Assembly (NCBI GenBank): GCA_023392125.1
Contig: JAEVZS010000032.1
Location: forward strand, 18,412-82,411
Source of the DNA: Bacteroidota bacterium
GTDB lineage: Bacteria > Bacteroidota > Bacteroidia > Cytophagales > Cytophagaceae
Direction: 5' to 3'
Length of the DNA: 64,000 nucleotides
The position numbers were made by a program, and so were the translations under genes. The notes beneath the pieces were generated by a model, which was not told the origin of the DNA, did not search any database, and saw nothing but the letters and a program-made list of their open reading frames with translations. Below, piece by piece: positions 63,018 to 64,000 of this stretch; the stretch's first letter is position 1, and each line of letters opens with the position of its first letter.

Positions 63018-64000
63018 CTAAAATCCTATTCCTAAACTTGGAGCTTTTTTAGACAACTCTTTTGCAGTCTTGATATGGAATGTGGTAATATTCCCTGTAG
63101 CTTTATTAAGACCGACAAAACCATATTTGGCACTTCCTTGCCCTCCAATTAACCTTACATATCCATTAAGTTCAGGCACAAAAGTTCCATTTCTTATCAC
63201 GTGGTTAGCATCATCTAAATAGTTAGCGAGGTTGTATGATTTCTTTCCTAAAGCACTCATCACGCTATTACCGTGCTTTCCAAAATGCACTACTGCTTCA
63301 TCACCTCCGAACTTCAAAAATTTACTTGTCCCCTTAACAGCAACACTTCCCATTTTAGAGGCTACTATTCTATAAATAACCCCTGTTTCGGTTACAACTA
63401 AATTTAAAACCCTCTCTGTGGGTACTAATGTTAAGCCATTCGTTATGATCTCTCCGGCCGACATTTCCTTTCCTAATGTACTCTCTCCGGTAAAGATCCC
63501 CCAAACAAAGTCAGCATATGCACCGGCACCAGAATAACTATAGATCATTTTCCCAAATTCCTGTCCTCCCCCGCCATATGCCCACTCATCGCCTGCCTCA
63601 GCGATCTCCTTAAGCTTTTGCTGACTTTTTTCAACAACCACAGAAGTTTTAGTGGCTACTTTTGTTGCAACCTCAGAGACTTTATCAAATGTGGCGCCCC
63701 AATCAATTGAGCTGCCTCCGCCGCCACTATCACCACCTTTTTCAGTCCCTTTATTCCCGCTTCCTTTGCCTTTGGGCGGATCTTTGGACTGGCCATGCTG
63801 TCCGGGGCCCTTCTGGTTTTTGTTCGGATTCCCTCCGCCTTTACCAAAAGGCAATAACCCATCCGGATCAACCAGCGCTACCGGATTATTAAACACGAAC
63901 TCATACGGGCTTCTGTCCGGCACTACGGCCATCATCGGATCCATGCTCATCCATCTTCCAGTACGTACATCCAGCTGCCGGAACTCGGTCGTATACTCAT
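63018..64000 (-). CDS. RHS-repeat protein, C-terminal part with toxin tip; N-terminal part outside window
   Basis: The frame is open to the window end, about 327 codons visible. It enters with FRQLDVRTGRWMSMDPMMAV, then SPYEFVFNNPVALVDPDG, the RHS repeat-associated core ending that precedes a variable toxin. The tip contains a Gly/Lys/Asn-rich linker, a hydrophobic middle, and DANHVIRNGTFVPELNGYV with KYGFVGLNKATGNITTFHIK at the end. The NHVIRNGT and TFHIKT blocks resemble BECR-fold RNase tips (the H...T/S pattern), an inference. RHS proteins are secreted competition toxins in which the core encapsulates the tip. Confidence 0.85.
   Translation of the reverse strand, partial: EYTTEFRQLDVRTGRWMSMDPMMAVVPDRSPYEFVFNNPVALVDPDGLLPFGKGGGNPNKNQKGPGQHGQSKDPPKGKGSGNKGTEKGGDSGGGGSSIDWGATFDKVSEVATKVATKTSVVVEKSQQKLKEIAEAGDEWAYGGGGQEFGKMIYSYSGAGAYADFVWGIFTGESTLGKEMSAGEIITNGLTLVPTERVLNLVVTETGVIYRIVASKMGSVAVKGTSKFLKFGGDEAVVHFGKHGNSVMSALGKKSYNLANYLDDANHVIRNGTFVPELNGYVRLIGGQGSAKYGFVGLNKATGNITTFHIKTAKELSKKAPSLGIGF

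Noticed and set aside
1..64000. CRISPR array, tRNA, rRNA, insertion sequence
   Set aside because: No regularly spaced direct repeats, no tRNA- or rRNA-like sequence and no transposase frame were seen.

Overview
The window comes from a member of the Bacteroidota. The evidence is the large number of secreted proteins ending in a type IX secretion (T9SS) type A sorting domain, Reg_prop/Y_Y_Y sensor kinases, LytTR regulators, membrane-anchored AraC regulators, and promoters of the TTTG-N17..19-TAnnTTTG type. The organism looks free-living, oxygen-tolerant and polysaccharide-degrading. I cannot name the genus. No tRNA, rRNA, CRISPR array or transposase was recognised.

Layout. 1-8312 (minus): one probable transcription unit led by an HExxH lipoprotein, followed by four tandem paralogous secreted proteins of unknown function and a large secreted protein cut by the window edge. 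8474-11579 (minus): an outer-membrane barrel protein overlapping a hybrid sensor kinase. 11583-16394: an AT-rich accessory island with an acetyltransferase, two XRE regulators, a small basic ORF with an unusual structured leader, and a compact four-gene operon (SH3 membrane protein, Mrr-like nuclease, TIR-like membrane protein, unknown) that resembles an uncharacterised defence system. 16911-36176: mostly housekeeping and transport, including a GH8 xylanase-type enzyme, a PAS-LuxR regulator, two MFS and two SLC13 permeases, an NsrR-Hmp nitric-oxide module with a clear operator, ThiL, two tiny lipoproteins, an IscA/SufA-type protein, MutS2 and NhaA. 36232-39830: a LytS/LytTR-type two-component pair. 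41312-49697: a secreted xylan-type degradation cluster (AraC-type regulator, deacetylase-GH8-CBM9 fusion, carbohydrate esterase, CotH protein). 49818-58392: further secreted, barrel and regulatory genes. 59072-64000: a second accessory island with two XRE regulators, two further copies of the small ORF with its leader, toxin/immunity remnants between 63-bp direct repeats, and the C-terminal end of an RHS protein with a probable immunity gene.

The most unusual signal is the leader RNA in front of the three small paralogous ORFs (starts at 13517, 59762 and 62258). Each leader, read in the direction of its ORF, folds into the same architecture, supported by compensatory base changes and a conserved GTAA tetraloop. 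Each carries a locus-specific 9-13 nt word three times: at the likely 5' end of the transcript, inverted inside the main stem-loop, and again at the start codon. The words differ between loci but match within each locus. This implies mutually exclusive base pairing, either a start-codon switch or a guide-like function. Each small ORF lies downstream of, and convergent with, an XRE regulator gene, so the whole looks like a repeated genetic module.
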